From Mucilaginibacter saanensis (GTDB lineage Bacteria; Bacteroidota; Bacteroidia; Sphingobacteriales; Sphingobacteriaceae): a stretch of 64,000 bases of DNA. Below the pieces are notes generated by a model. That model saw nothing but the letters and a program-made list of their open reading frames with translations, searched no databases and had not been told where the DNA came from. The stretch lies in assembly GCF_014200575.1 (NCBI RefSeq), contig NZ_JACHBZ010000006.1:254661-318660 (forward strand), in the 5' to 3' direction. This document shows, piece after piece, positions 9,308 to 17,752 of the stretch. Within the stretch, counting starts at the first letter, position 1. Each line of letters starts with the position of its first letter. The translations under genes and the position numbers were made by a program.

Positions 9308-10051
9308 ATGGACAATATAAAAGAAAAAGTAGTAGTAATCACAGGTGCCAGCAGTGGCCTTGGTGAAGCGGTTGCACGCATGCTAGCGGCCAAAGGAGCT
9401 ATTGTAGTTTTAGGCGCAAGAAGAACGGATCGCATTACAGCGCTTGCTAAGGAGATTGTACAAAACGGCAGAAAGGCTACGGCGCTAACCACCGATGTTA
9501 CCGATCCGGACAACGTTAAAAATCAGGTTGAAGGTGCAGTTGATGCTTATGGACGGATAGATGTAATTATCAATAATGCGGGGCTGATGCCGCATTCTCC
9601 ACTGGAGCGCCTTAAGCTGGACGATTGGAATAAAATGATAGATGTCAATCTTCGTGGCGTATTACATGGTATTGCGGCCGTACTGCCGCATATGACGAAG
9701 CAAAAATCAGGTCAGATCATCAACGTATCTTCTGTTGCAGGCCACAAGGTGAATCCGGGTGGCGCCGTTTACTCTGCAACCAAGACCGCTGTTCGGGTGA
9801 TTTCTGAAGGGTTGCGCCAGGAAGTAAAACCATATAACATCCGTACAACGATCATTTCTCCGGGCGCTGTAGATACAGAACTGCCGGCCAGTGCTACAGA
9901 ACAGGATGTTGCAACGGGTTTGAAAAAATTTTACGAAGACTATGCTATTCCGGCAGATTCATTTGCCCGAACCGTGTTATTTGCCATGAGCCAGCCAGAG
10001 GAGGTGGATATCAATGAGATTCTGTTCAGGCCGACTAAACAAGTAGGGTAA
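9308..10051 (+). CDS. Short-chain dehydrogenase/reductase (SDR)
   Basis: 247 residues, classical SDR length. The Rossmann motif [15 protein letters not shown] is near the N-terminus, NNAG about position 91, the serine in [10 protein letters not shown], and the catalytic YSATK tetrad near 155. It should perform NAD(P)-dependent alcohol/ketone or aldehyde interconversion in the cytoplasm. It heads the operon of the molybdenum oxidoreductase and faces the AraC regulator gene. One odd point: codons 66-77 ([13 protein letters not shown] region) are nucleotide-identical over 34 bp to a stretch of the unrelated molybdopterin subunit gene downstream (see the repeat entries). Confidence 0.92.
   Translation: MDNIKEKVVVITGASSGLGEAVARMLAAKGAIVVLGARRTDRITALAKEIVQNGRKATALTTDVTDPDNVKNQVEGAVDAYGRIDVIINNAGLMPHSPLERLKLDDWNKMIDVNLRGVLHGIAAVLPHMTKQKSGQIINVSSVAGHKVNPGGAVYSATKTAVRVISEGLRQEVKPYNIRTTIISPGAVDTELPASATEQDVATGLKKFYEDYAIPADSFARTVLFAMSQPEEVDINEILFRPTKQVG
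9504..9537 (+). repeat. 34-bp exact repeat, copy in the SDR gene
   Basis: The 34 bases starting ATCCGGACAACG and ending GAAGGTGC are identical to 13919-13952, in the same reading frame ([11 protein letters not shown]), although the two host genes are not homologous. Confidence 0.9.
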
Positions 10052-10212
10052 TCAATGTATTGCCAGTTTTTGCACAGCAAAACGGCTTTTGAACTGAAGC
10101 AATCAGCAGAATCGGTGGATTTGGTAGATAAAACCGTGGATTATATCCTATGAATGCAAATTATCTTTTTCAAATTGGAGAGCCTTAAATAGCAAACAAA
10201 TCATCATCGCCT

Positions 10213-10683
10213 ATGATCAGTTTAAATGTTAACCGAAAAATATACCAGGTAGATGCAGATCCCAATATGCCCTTACTCTGGGTGATCAGGGATATCATCG
10301 GTCTGACTGGAACTAAATTTGGCTGTGGGGTGGCACAGTGCGGCGCATGTGTGGTTCATCTCAACGGGGAAGCAGTTCGGTCATGCGTGACCAAAGTTAG
10401 CCGCGCCGAGGGGCAGCAGGTGACGACAATCGAAGGGTTATCTGCTGATAATAACCATCCGGCACAAGTGGCCTGGAATGAAGAAAACGTGCCGCAATGC
10501 GGCTATTGCCATTCCGGGCAGATCATGTCGGCGGCAGTATTGCTTCGCGAGAACCCGGATCCATCTGATGAAGATATCGATGCTGCCATGGCCGGTAATA
10601 TTTGTCGCTGTGGCACTTACCAGCGTATTCGTAAAGCTATCCACCTGGCGTCGGAGATACAGAAAAAAGGAGGCGCAAAATGA
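10213..10683 (+). CDS. iorA: (2Fe-2S)-binding subunit of a molybdopterin oxidoreductase (IorA type)
   Basis: 156 residues, the normal size of the small subunit of isoquinoline 1-oxidoreductase-like enzymes. A plant-type ferredoxin cluster site is formed by C38, C43, C46 and C58 ([14 protein letters not shown], then VRSC). A second cluster in the helical C-terminal domain uses C96, C99, C131 and C133 (QCGYCHSGQ and [11 protein letters not shown]). It passes electrons from the molybdenum site to a cytochrome. Its stop overlaps the cytochrome gene by 4 bp. The gene symbol indicates family only; the substrate may be another N-heterocycle or an aldehyde. Confidence 0.9.
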   Translation: MISLNVNRKIYQVDADPNMPLLWVIRDIIGLTGTKFGCGVAQCGACVVHLNGEAVRSCVTKVSRAEGQQVTTIEGLSADNNHPAQVAWNEENVPQCGYCHSGQIMSAAVLLRENPDPSDEDIDAAMAGNICRCGTYQRIRKAIHLASEIQKKGGAK

Positions 10684-11312
10684 AAATGCACTATCTTTTT
10701 CCGTTTAAAGCATTTGTTATTATCGGTTTCATATCCTCTATGATCTGCATCATGGCTTTTGCAATGCATGATAGCGATAATAGGATAATGGATTCCAAAA
10801 CGGTAATGCTGGTTATCAAAAAAGACAGCATTACATCCGTTAAAGCTTTCAAACAGGTTTATACCGTGCTAATGAGTGCTCGCTGTATGAATTGCCATCC
10901 TTCCGGCAATATTCCGCTTCAGGGCGATGACAATCATTTACATACCATGTCCCCACGCCGTGGTTTGGATGGTAAAGGTGTTTATGCAATGAAATGTGCC
11001 AACTGTCACCAGCCCACAAATACCCCCGGTTTACATACCCCGCCCGGTAACCCGGACTGGCATTTACCACCTGCAGATATGCGGATGGTTTTCCAGGGCC
11101 GGACACCGCGCCAATTGGCTAAGCAGTTGATCGATCCTAAACAAAACGGGCATAAGGATATACAAAAGCTGATCGCCCATGCCGATGACGGTTTAGTACT
11201 TACCGGCTGGAACCCGGGTGAAGGACGAACCCTGCCACCTATGAGCCACGCCGCATTCAAGAAAGCCTGGATCACCTGGCTGACCACCGGTGCCTACGCT
11301 CCGAAAAAATGA
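10680..11312 (+). CDS. Di-heme c-type cytochrome, electron acceptor of the oxidoreductase
   Basis: 210 residues with one N-terminal hydrophobic segment (about 10-28) that should export or anchor it on the periplasmic side. Two heme-c attachment motifs are visible: CMNCH (C69, C72, H73) and CANCH (C106, C109, H110). The remainder has many histidines and prolines and no other domain I recognise. Overlap with the 2Fe-2S subunit gene and position before the molybdopterin subunit imply that it takes electrons from that enzyme toward the respiratory chain. Such small cytochromes accompany IorAB-type enzymes in several Bacteroidota and Proteobacteria. Confidence 0.8.
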   Translation: MKMHYLFPFKAFVIIGFISSMICIMAFAMHDSDNRIMDSKTVMLVIKKDSITSVKAFKQVYTVLMSARCMNCHPSGNIPLQGDDNHLHTMSPRRGLDGKGVYAMKCANCHQPTNTPGLHTPPGNPDWHLPPADMRMVFQGRTPRQLAKQLIDPKQNGHKDIQKLIAHADDGLVLTGWNPGEGRTLPPMSHAAFKKAWITWLTTGAYAPKK

Positions 11313-11338
11313 TCTGTCGATAAACAAATACCATCCTG

Positions 11339-12043
11339 ATGAAAAAAATTACGCTTATAATTTTAATGCTGATGACTTTATTGAATGCCGAAGCTCAAAA
11401 CAATAAAACCTTGAATAAAAGACAACAAAGCATTGTTTGTATTGCAGCGCTTACAGCCAAAGGTAAATTGCCGGAATTAAAATCAGCCTTACACGAAGGA
11501 CTGGATGCTGGGATGACGGTGAATGAGATCAAAGAAATGATGATCCACTTATATGCTTATTGCGGTTTCCCGCGAAGTTTGAATGGGATCAATACTTTCA
11601 TTACCGTTATGGATGAAAGAAAGGCAAAAGGCATTAAAGACCCCGAAGGCATGGATCCCACATCTGTTGTAAGTAGTAATAAATATGCTTTAGGAAAAAA
11701 CACGCTCGATCAGCTTACCGGCCGGGTGGCGAGCGGCCCACCGAAAGGTTACGCCGCGTTTGTGCCTGCTATCGATACGATGTTAAAGGAACATCTGTTT
11801 GCCGATATTTTTGGACGTGGCGTGCTTACCAGTCAGGAAAGGGAACTAACAACGGTATCCGCGCTTGTGAGCCTTGGTGGTGTTGAGTCCCAGTTATCCG
11901 GGCATTTGGGTATTGCCATGCACACCGGTTTATCCAGGGAGCAGCTTCAGGAAATGTTTACCATTCAGGAAATCAAAATAGGCAAATCAGAGGCAGATGC
12001 CGGAAGAGCGGTTTTAACAAGGATCGGCACAGGCCAGCAATAA
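11339..12043 (+). CDS. Carboxymuconolactone decarboxylase (CMD/AhpD-like) family protein with signal peptide
   Basis: 234 residues. An N-terminal signal peptide (MKKITLIILMLMTLLNAEAQ) is followed by two CMD-like repeats: about 35-100 (QQSIVCIAALTAKGKLPELK, HEGLDAGMTVNEIKEMMIH) and about 150-225 (LTTVSALVSLGGVESQLSGH, then TGLSREQLQEMF). No CxxC pair is present, so peroxidase activity of the AhpD kind is unlikely. The role in the operon (SDR, iorA, cytochrome, this gene, iorB) is unknown; exported CMD proteins near oxidoreductases may act on ring-opened products. Family assignment is good, function is open. Confidence 0.8.
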   Translation: MKKITLIILMLMTLLNAEAQNNKTLNKRQQSIVCIAALTAKGKLPELKSALHEGLDAGMTVNEIKEMMIHLYAYCGFPRSLNGINTFITVMDERKAKGIKDPEGMDPTSVVSSNKYALGKNTLDQLTGRVASGPPKGYAAFVPAIDTMLKEHLFADIFGRGVLTSQERELTTVSALVSLGGVESQLSGHLGIAMHTGLSREQLQEMFTIQEIKIGKSEADAGRAVLTRIGTGQQ

Positions 12044-12060
12044 CCTAAATTAGCAAAACC

Positions 12061-14223
12061 ATGAACTACATCTCAAGAAGGCACTTCATTAAAAGCGCAG
12101 GCACGGCGGGGTTTGCTTTATGGCTCGGGCTTTCTGCTAAAGGCGAAATCTTAAAAGTTTCGGCAAGTGTTGAAAGTAAAAACTTTTCCCCTTTTATCAA
12201 AATCGAACCCAACGGGCAGATCACGCTTTTTAATATTAAGCCGGAGATGGGGCAGGGGACCTATCAATCCATACCGGCATTAATAGCCGAGGAGTTTGAA
12301 GTGTCGCTTGACCAGGTTATCATTAAAAATACCGGTGGCGAAAAAGAGTTTGGCAATGGCCAGCGTGCCGGAGGAAGCACATCTGTTCGCGGCAGTTATA
12401 CAGAGATGCGAAAAGTTGGCGCGGCAGCAAAAGCGGTTTTCCTGACTGCTGCTGCCACCAAATGGAAAGTGGACGAAAGTACCTGTTATGCTGAAAACGG
12501 CAAAATCATCCACCGTCCAACCGGAAAATCGGAAACCTACAGTGAACTGCTGGAAGAAGCCTCGAAAATAGAATTACCAAAAGAACCTAAACTAAAAGAG
12601 CCTAAAGATTTTAAGATCATCGGAAAACAGGCTCACCGCCCTGATGTGCCAATGAAGACCAACGGATCGGCTATCTTTGGGATAGATGTGCAGGTGCCTG
12701 ATATGGTTTATGCAACCGTAGAGAGGTGCCCTGTTATTGGAGGCACGCTAAAAAGCTTTGATGCCACAGAGGCGTTAAAGATGCAAGGGGTTTTAAAAGT
12801 TGATAAGGTGGAGCGAATTGTAGGCATTTATAGTTATATCGGTGTCGCTGTAATCGCAAACTCCTACTGGACTGCCACACAAGCCAGGAAGAAACTCAAG
12901 ATTGAATGGGATACTAAAGGCTACGAAACCTATAATTCAGCCGAATATGATGCTTATCTATGGAAGCATGCTGATGAAGAGGGTATGGTCGATAAAAATA
13001 TCGGCGCCATCGATACCGTTAAAACGTCACCCCAAACCACGATAGATGCGGATTACGAAACCCCTGTTATAGCACACCACACCCTTGAACCCATGGTTTG
13101 TGTTGCACATGTTACGGGTGATAAAGTAGAGATCTGGTCTTCTAACCAGGTGCCTAATTTAATTACCGCGGCTGATGATAACAGTATTCCCGCCTTGACG
13201 GGCTTTAAACCCGAGAACGTCAAATATCATAATATGTTTATAGGTGGCGGCTTCGGCAGGCGCTTATATTATGACTATATAGTTGAGGCCATAAACGTAG
13301 CCAAATTGATCAACAGGCCTGTTAAAACACTTTGGTCACGTGAAGACGCTACTAAAAAAGGGCCTTGGCGGATGATGACTTTTTCCAGGATGAGTGGAAC
13401 ACTCGGCGATGATGGCAAACTATTGGCTTTCCGGCATAAGGTGATCGGCCCCAATTTCCATGAGTCTTTGTTTAAAAATTTTAATAAAACCCGGCTCGAC
13501 CCAAGCATGGTTGAAGGTATCGGCTCCCAGGATTACCAGATACCTAACCTGAAAACATCTTATATAAAAACAGATTCACATATTCCGGGAGCAGCGTTCA
13601 GATCGGTTGTAAGTTCGACCATTTGTTTTCCGCATGAATCATTTGTTGATGAAATGGCTTATAAAGCCGGCAAAGACCCGATGGATTTCCGGCTAAGCAT
13701 GGTCGCGCCAACTTCGGACACCTGGAAGCTTTTGTCGAAACTGAAAGAATTGTCCAACTGGGAAAAAACACTTGGGAAAAATAAGGGCCGTGGTGTTGCC
13801 CAATGGAAGTTTTTTGGCTGCCAGTTGGGCTACGTTGTTGAAGTGACACATGATCCGGTTAAGGGATCGGTAAAAATTGATAAGGTTACGGCGCTCATCG
13901 ATTTGGGGATTGTTGTCAATCCGGACAACGTTAAAAATCAGGTTGAAGGTGCGGTTATTATGTCAATTTCCGCAGCGACCAAACCAGGCATCACCTTTAA
14001 GAACGGCGTTGTAGAACAAAATAACTTTTACGACAACCCGGTACCGCGGATCAATGAAACACCGATCATTGAAGTTCACATTTTAGCCGACGGAGGTAGA
14101 ATGAAAGGCGTTGGTGAGCCTGGCGTTCCTCCGTTTGCACCAGCCCTGGCTAATGCAATTTTTGCTGCAACGGGTAAACGTTTCCGCAGAATGCCCTTTG
14201 ACCTGAAAAATGTTTCTAAATAA
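12061..14223 (+). CDS. iorB: Molybdopterin-binding subunit of an isoquinoline 1-oxidoreductase-type enzyme
   Basis: 720 residues, normal for the family. A twin-arginine signal ([16 protein letters not shown]) implies export of the folded enzyme to the periplasm. The two xanthine-dehydrogenase-like domains follow: [18 protein letters not shown] (about 62), [12 protein letters not shown] (about 398-409), PGAAFRSV (Moco loop) and [13 protein letters not shown] with the catalytic E686 near the C-terminus. It oxidises a hydroxylatable ring or aldehyde with water as the oxygen source, passing electrons to the IorA-type subunit and the cytochrome. It is the last gene of the operon. A 34-bp stretch is shared with the SDR gene. 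Confidence 0.9.
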   Translation: MNYISRRHFIKSAGTAGFALWLGLSAKGEILKVSASVESKNFSPFIKIEPNGQITLFNIKPEMGQGTYQSIPALIAEEFEVSLDQVIIKNTGGEKEFGNGQRAGGSTSVRGSYTEMRKVGAAAKAVFLTAAATKWKVDESTCYAENGKIIHRPTGKSETYSELLEEASKIELPKEPKLKEPKDFKIIGKQAHRPDVPMKTNGSAIFGIDVQVPDMVYATVERCPVIGGTLKSFDATEALKMQGVLKVDKVERIVGIYSYIGVAVIANSYWTATQARKKLKIEWDTKGYETYNSAEYDAYLWKHADEEGMVDKNIGAIDTVKTSPQTTIDADYETPVIAHHTLEPMVCVAHVTGDKVEIWSSNQVPNLITAADDNSIPALTGFKPENVKYHNMFIGGGFGRRLYYDYIVEAINVAKLINRPVKTLWSREDATKKGPWRMMTFSRMSGTLGDDGKLLAFRHKVIGPNFHESLFKNFNKTRLDPSMVEGIGSQDYQIPNLKTSYIKTDSHIPGAAFRSVVSSTICFPHESFVDEMAYKAGKDPMDFRLSMVAPTSDTWKLLSKLKELSNWEKTLGKNKGRGVAQWKFFGCQLGYVVEVTHDPVKGSVKIDKVTALIDLGIVVNPDNVKNQVEGAVIMSISAATKPGITFKNGVVEQNNFYDNPVPRINETPIIEVHILADGGRMKGVGEPGVPPFAPALANAIFAATGKRFRRMPFDLKNVSK
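13919..13952 (+). repeat. 34-bp exact repeat, copy in the molybdopterin subunit gene
   Basis: Identical to 9504-9537 and read in the same frame ([12 protein letters not shown]). In this family a segment NPDxxxxQxEG is expected at this place, so this copy may be the native one. Confidence 0.9.
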
Positions 14224-14355
14224 CATGGTCAAAATTAAACGGGGTAGCCCTAATACCCCCCTCCGAAGCGCTTGAGGCCGGCCGGAAATTGTTGATGCTT
14301 TTTGCATTATCTGATAATACAAGCGCTTTGAACAGTTAGCAAAAACAGAGCAGTG

Positions 14356-14472
14356 CTAAAACATACCCGGGATGATGAATGAAATCATCCCGGGTATGTT
14401 GCCGGAACGTGTTTGCCGGGTGAATGCGCTTGTACAAACCAGCAGCACAAGAATGGTGAAAAACGTTTTCAT
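14356..14472 (-). CDS. Possible 38-residue secreted peptide or gene remnant
   Basis: An ATG at 14472 opens a 38-codon frame beginning MKTFFTILVLLVCTSAF, a convincing signal-peptide pattern, and ending GMISFIIPGMF. It follows the phosphodiesterase gene by 34 bp on the same strand. The last 13 codons are encoded by a perfect 17-bp inverted repeat, which argues that the sequence is the start of a gene interrupted by a terminator-like palindrome rather than an intact gene. Low confidence. Confidence 0.3.
   Translation of the reverse strand: MKTFFTILVLLVCTSAFTRQTRSGNIPGMISFIIPGMF
14360..14400. terminator. Strong palindromic hairpin between convergent transcription units
   Basis: A perfect 17-bp stem (14360-14376 with 14384-14400) with a 7-nt loop. 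It lies between the end of the oxidoreductase operon (plus) and the end of the phosphodiesterase operon (minus); on the minus strand it is followed by TTTTAG. It probably acts as a terminator for the minus strand, possibly for both. Confidence 0.6.
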
Positions 14473-14505
14473 AGATAGTCTTGTTTTTGAGAGGCTTAAA
14501 CGTCA

Positions 14506-15324
14506 TTAACGTCTGTTTGTCTTTTTTAAGTAATTGATCAGTTCCTCTGGCTCATCTGTTTGTAAACCTATTAACCCTTTTTTTATAGCCTCGTTCCAAA
14601 CTATTGGCCCTTCGGTTTTACTCTGCCCATCGGGCCAAACTTCTATGTGATGTTTCCGGGCGATAGCTAACAAGCCTGGATTGTATTGCCTGTAATCTCC
14701 ATCCAGCAGGTCGGCTTTGCTTTGATCTAAGAATCGTTCCATAGTCAGGCTATCTATTACATCCTCGGGCAAACTAAGCATGAGCGGTATTTTAGGAGCA
14801 GCAAGTCTCCAGGCTGTTAATTGTTCGGGCTTATTAATGTATACCAAAACTTGATCTTCCATATTAAACTGTTTTAAAACCGCATCAACCAAAACAGGGG
14901 CGGCATCCTTAAAATCAATATAGATGTATATTTTATTTTTGCAGAGGCTCAGTATTTCCTGAAAGCTGGGTATAGTGTAGTTTATATTTTGTGATTGATC
15001 GGTGGTTTTAATCTTTAGTTTTTTGATTTCATCAAAAGTCAAATCTTTAACCAGGCCTGTTCCGTTCGTCATCCGGTCAACTGATTCATTATGAAGGCTT
15101 ATCAATTGCCCATCTTTTGTAGTTCGCAAATCTATTTCAACATAATCGGCACCGTCTTTAATTGCCTGCTGGTATGCGGCAAGTGTATTTTCAGGGTAAT
15201 TTACATGATCACCACGATGGGCTATCACCATAAACCGGTGACGTTGTTTCGGTACAGGATTGGGCTGCCATGTGTTTTGAAAAATGACTAAGCAGGTAGT
15301 TAATGAATATAAAAATAATTTCAT
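14506..15324 (-). CDS. Secreted glycerophosphodiester phosphodiesterase
   Basis: 272 residues from the preferred ATG at 15324 (MKLFLYSLTTCLVIF, a signal peptide). An upstream in-frame ATG at 15414 would lie inside the preceding gene and remove the signal peptide. GDPD hallmarks: IAHRGDHVNYPENT (His and Arg of the HRG motif, metal-binding E), DYVEIDLRTTKDG and SLHNESVDRMTNGTG with the catalytic His. The protein hydrolyses glycerophosphodiesters to glycerol 3-phosphate and an alcohol in the periplasm. It ends the minus-strand group with two metallophosphoesterases and a SusC/SusD pair, so it should release phosphate or glycerol phosphate from imported or surface-bound substrates. Confidence 0.9.
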   Translation of the reverse strand: MKLFLYSLTTCLVIFQNTWQPNPVPKQRHRFMVIAHRGDHVNYPENTLAAYQQAIKDGADYVEIDLRTTKDGQLISLHNESVDRMTNGTGLVKDLTFDEIKKLKIKTTDQSQNINYTIPSFQEILSLCKNKIYIYIDFKDAAPVLVDAVLKQFNMEDQVLVYINKPEQLTAWRLAAPKIPLMLSLPEDVIDSLTMERFLDQSKADLLDGDYRQYNPGLLAIARKHHIEVWPDGQSKTEGPIVWNEAIKKGLIGLQTDEPEELINYLKKTNRR

Positions 15325-15361
15325 GATGTGTAGTAAATGGTATAAGGTTATACTTTGCCTT

Positions 15362-16336
15362 TTATTTAGAGATCTCTGTTTGGTACAAAACTGTTCCGCT
15401 ATCGCTAATGGCATTAACCCTTAATTTTTTTGCATTGATAGAAAAATACATAAAGCCGTGCTCAGATGCCTGGAAGCGACAATAAGGGATGCCCGCTGTT
15501 ACTTCCGTCAATTCTGACCCGGCGCCAGAAATAAACTGATGGGTGTACCCCTCAGGCTTTAAATGCTGTAGTGAGTGCTCATGTCCTGAAAGATAAACAT
15601 CAACTTTATGTTTTTCAAACATCCCTGTTAATGCTTTTCTAATGGCCAGCGTATCGTAATTTTTGATGCGGGGACCCACAGTATGCGCCGGGTGATGGCC
15701 GATAACAATCTTCCATTTAACATCCGGCGATGCATTAGCCAAAGTCTGATCTATCCATGCAAGTTGTTTTTCCGGCTCCCGCTCTTTCAGGTCATAAACT
15801 ATGGGTTGGGTATCAATAAAAACCAACAATACCTTCCCGCTGCTTTTATCGATATTAACTTCTTTAGAGTAATAAAGGGCCGGCATATTCCAACGACGGC
15901 TTATTTTGCTGTAGCGCACCTGCGCATCGGGATCGGTACCGTAATCATGATTGCCTAAAACCGGATACCAGTCGTCCTGCAAAGAGTGCGCGGTATACAC
16001 GTTTTCAAATGAGTAATGCCAAAGCGGGTCGTTTTCACTCACAACGCCCTTAGGGTAAAAATTATCGCCTACAGAAACAATGAACTTGTTGGAATGCGTT
16101 GCGGCCCAATCGCCCATTTGTTTGGCTACTTCGTTTTGATGGTATTCTCCATTGCGTCCCCAATCGCCAATGGCTACAAAGTTTAAGGGGTAGTTATCTT
16201 CAAACGCTGCCCGAGGCGAAACGTCCTCGCTGCTCAGGTGCGTTTCAGCGGTACCTGCCAGTGACTCAAGTGGACTAATCAGCGATGCGCCCAGGGCAGA
16301 CAGCGCGGTGCTTTTAACAAAATCTCTTCTTTTCAT
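15362..16336 (-). CDS. Secreted metallophosphoesterase, purple acid phosphatase/TRAP-like
   Basis: 324 residues. An N-terminal MKRRDFVKSTALSALGASL is of the twin-arginine type (RR-DF). Metallophosphatase motifs follow in order: AIGDWGRNG (D, first metal ligands), VGDNFYPKG (GDxxY), LGNHDYG (GNHD), IGHHPAHT and SGHEHSLQH (GHxH). The GDNFYPKG wording is that of tartrate-resistant acid phosphatase-like enzymes. It should remove phosphate from monoesters outside the cytoplasm. It sits 9 bp from the next phosphoesterase gene and 38 bp before the phosphodiesterase gene, in one operon. Confidence 0.88.
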   Translation of the reverse strand: MKRRDFVKSTALSALGASLISPLESLAGTAETHLSSEDVSPRAAFEDNYPLNFVAIGDWGRNGEYHQNEVAKQMGDWAATHSNKFIVSVGDNFYPKGVVSENDPLWHYSFENVYTAHSLQDDWYPVLGNHDYGTDPDAQVRYSKISRRWNMPALYYSKEVNIDKSSGKVLLVFIDTQPIVYDLKEREPEKQLAWIDQTLANASPDVKWKIVIGHHPAHTVGPRIKNYDTLAIRKALTGMFEKHKVDVYLSGHEHSLQHLKPEGYTHQFISGAGSELTEVTAGIPYCRFQASEHGFMYFSINAKKLRVNAISDSGTVLYQTEISK

Positions 16337-16344
16337 TCTCCAGC

Positions 16345-17658
16345 TTATTTTTTATTAATTAATTCATTCTGTTTGCCTTTTGCTTTTACCAGGTCAAAAG
16401 CATCAAACAACTCGCCGGTAGCAAGGTAGGCCTTAAAAGAAAGCATATTATTATCAATGTTTATGGTTTGATAAACCTGTAAGTGGCTGCCAATTACGTC
16501 AGCCCATTCCATTGGTTCGGTTTCGTACATTTTTGAACCGCTTACCGATACCACGTACACCGTACCTGATCGTGAATCAGCGGCACCGTTAGTAAGCGAA
16601 ACTTTATTCATACCACGGGCATAGGCGTGGTCATGCCCTTGTAATACCAGATCAACACCGTATTGATCAAAAATTGGTTTTAAATGCTCCCTCGCTTTTT
16701 TATTATCCCTGCCTTTTTTGGTGGAGTAAATAGGGTGATGCATTACTACGCAAGTCCATTGCTGGTTATTTTGTTTTAACACCTGATGTAACCATGCCAC
16801 CTGCCTGCCGATGCATCCCTCATTAGGCGCTTCTTCTATCATTTGGGTATTTAGCGATATGATCCTTACGCCTTGTATGTCGGTATAATAACAACTCCCT
16901 TTCAATAAGGTATCGTCAGGTCCATTTGTCGGTAACGCAAATTGCTCGTTCCAAAATACCGATAAATGAGGTTTGCCATCTTCGTGGGTATACTCGTGAT
17001 TACCTGGCGTCATCAAAGTGGGAGTGCTTGCATGAATATATCCGCCGGCAGCAAACCAATCGGCCCATTCATTATCTTCATTAGCACGATTAACCAGGTC
17101 GCCCGCGTGGATTATCAGTTGCGCATCGGGCATAGTTGCATACGCTTTCCTGATCACCCTGCTCCATAATGGCTTGATGCCCACTTGTGCATCGCCAAGA
17201 TAAATGAATGAAAGTTTGGCAGTTGCAGTATTACTTTTAGCTGTACGAAATTGAAACCATTCGCTCCAAGCATTTTCTTTGCCTACACGATAATCATATA
17301 ATGTATCGGGGGTTAGATTGCTAATGGTTACCCGGTTGTTAACAGTGTTGATTTTATCATACTTAAAAGGTTTAGCCGTGGCATTTACCTTGTTAACATT
17401 CGCAACAAATTCGGGATGGGCATCGGCAATGGTATATTCAACAATGCTGGCTTCGGTTTGATTGCTATTTCGCCAATTGATGGTGATACTGGTTGATGGA
17501 TCGGGCGTAATGGTTAGGATCACCCTGTCCGGGATATCGGTGGCTATTTGATCATTACCGTTCGCTGCCAACAACTTTGCGGGCGAAGCCATAACCGGTA
17601 GCAATACCCCCATTTTTATGGTACGGCTTAAAAAACTTCTTCTGGCTATTTTATTCAT
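16345..17658 (-). CDS. Purple acid phosphatase-type metallophosphoesterase with N-terminal fibronectin-like domain
   Basis: 437 residues. A twin-arginine-type leader (IARRSFLSRTIKMGVLLPV) is followed by a fibronectin-III-like purple acid phosphatase N domain (about 45-145: VILTITPDPSTSITINWRNS, then LTPDTLYDYRVG) and a calcineurin-like phosphatase domain: YLGDAQVG, IHAGDLVN, TPGNHEY, MHHPIYS and LQGHDHAYAR. The function is phosphate release from extracellular phosphoesters. It lies 94 bp downstream of the SusD gene. Two non-identical phosphatases and a GDPD in one locus argue for a complex phosphorylated substrate. Confidence 0.88.
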   Translation of the reverse strand: MNKIARRSFLSRTIKMGVLLPVMASPAKLLAANGNDQIATDIPDRVILTITPDPSTSITINWRNSNQTEASIVEYTIADAHPEFVANVNKVNATAKPFKYDKINTVNNRVTISNLTPDTLYDYRVGKENAWSEWFQFRTAKSNTATAKLSFIYLGDAQVGIKPLWSRVIRKAYATMPDAQLIIHAGDLVNRANEDNEWADWFAAGGYIHASTPTLMTPGNHEYTHEDGKPHLSVFWNEQFALPTNGPDDTLLKGSCYYTDIQGVRIISLNTQMIEEAPNEGCIGRQVAWLHQVLKQNNQQWTCVVMHHPIYSTKKGRDNKKAREHLKPIFDQYGVDLVLQGHDHAYARGMNKVSLTNGAADSRSGTVYVVSVSGSKMYETEPMEWADVIGSHLQVYQTINIDNNMLSFKAYLATGELFDAFDLVKAKGKQNELINKK

Positions 17659-17752
17659 TGCTTTAAACTGAAAATTGAATTAGAAGATGAGGTAAAAGCA
17701 TTATTGCTAATACCTCATCCTGAAGTTTAACTGAATTACAAAGTGTTATTAT

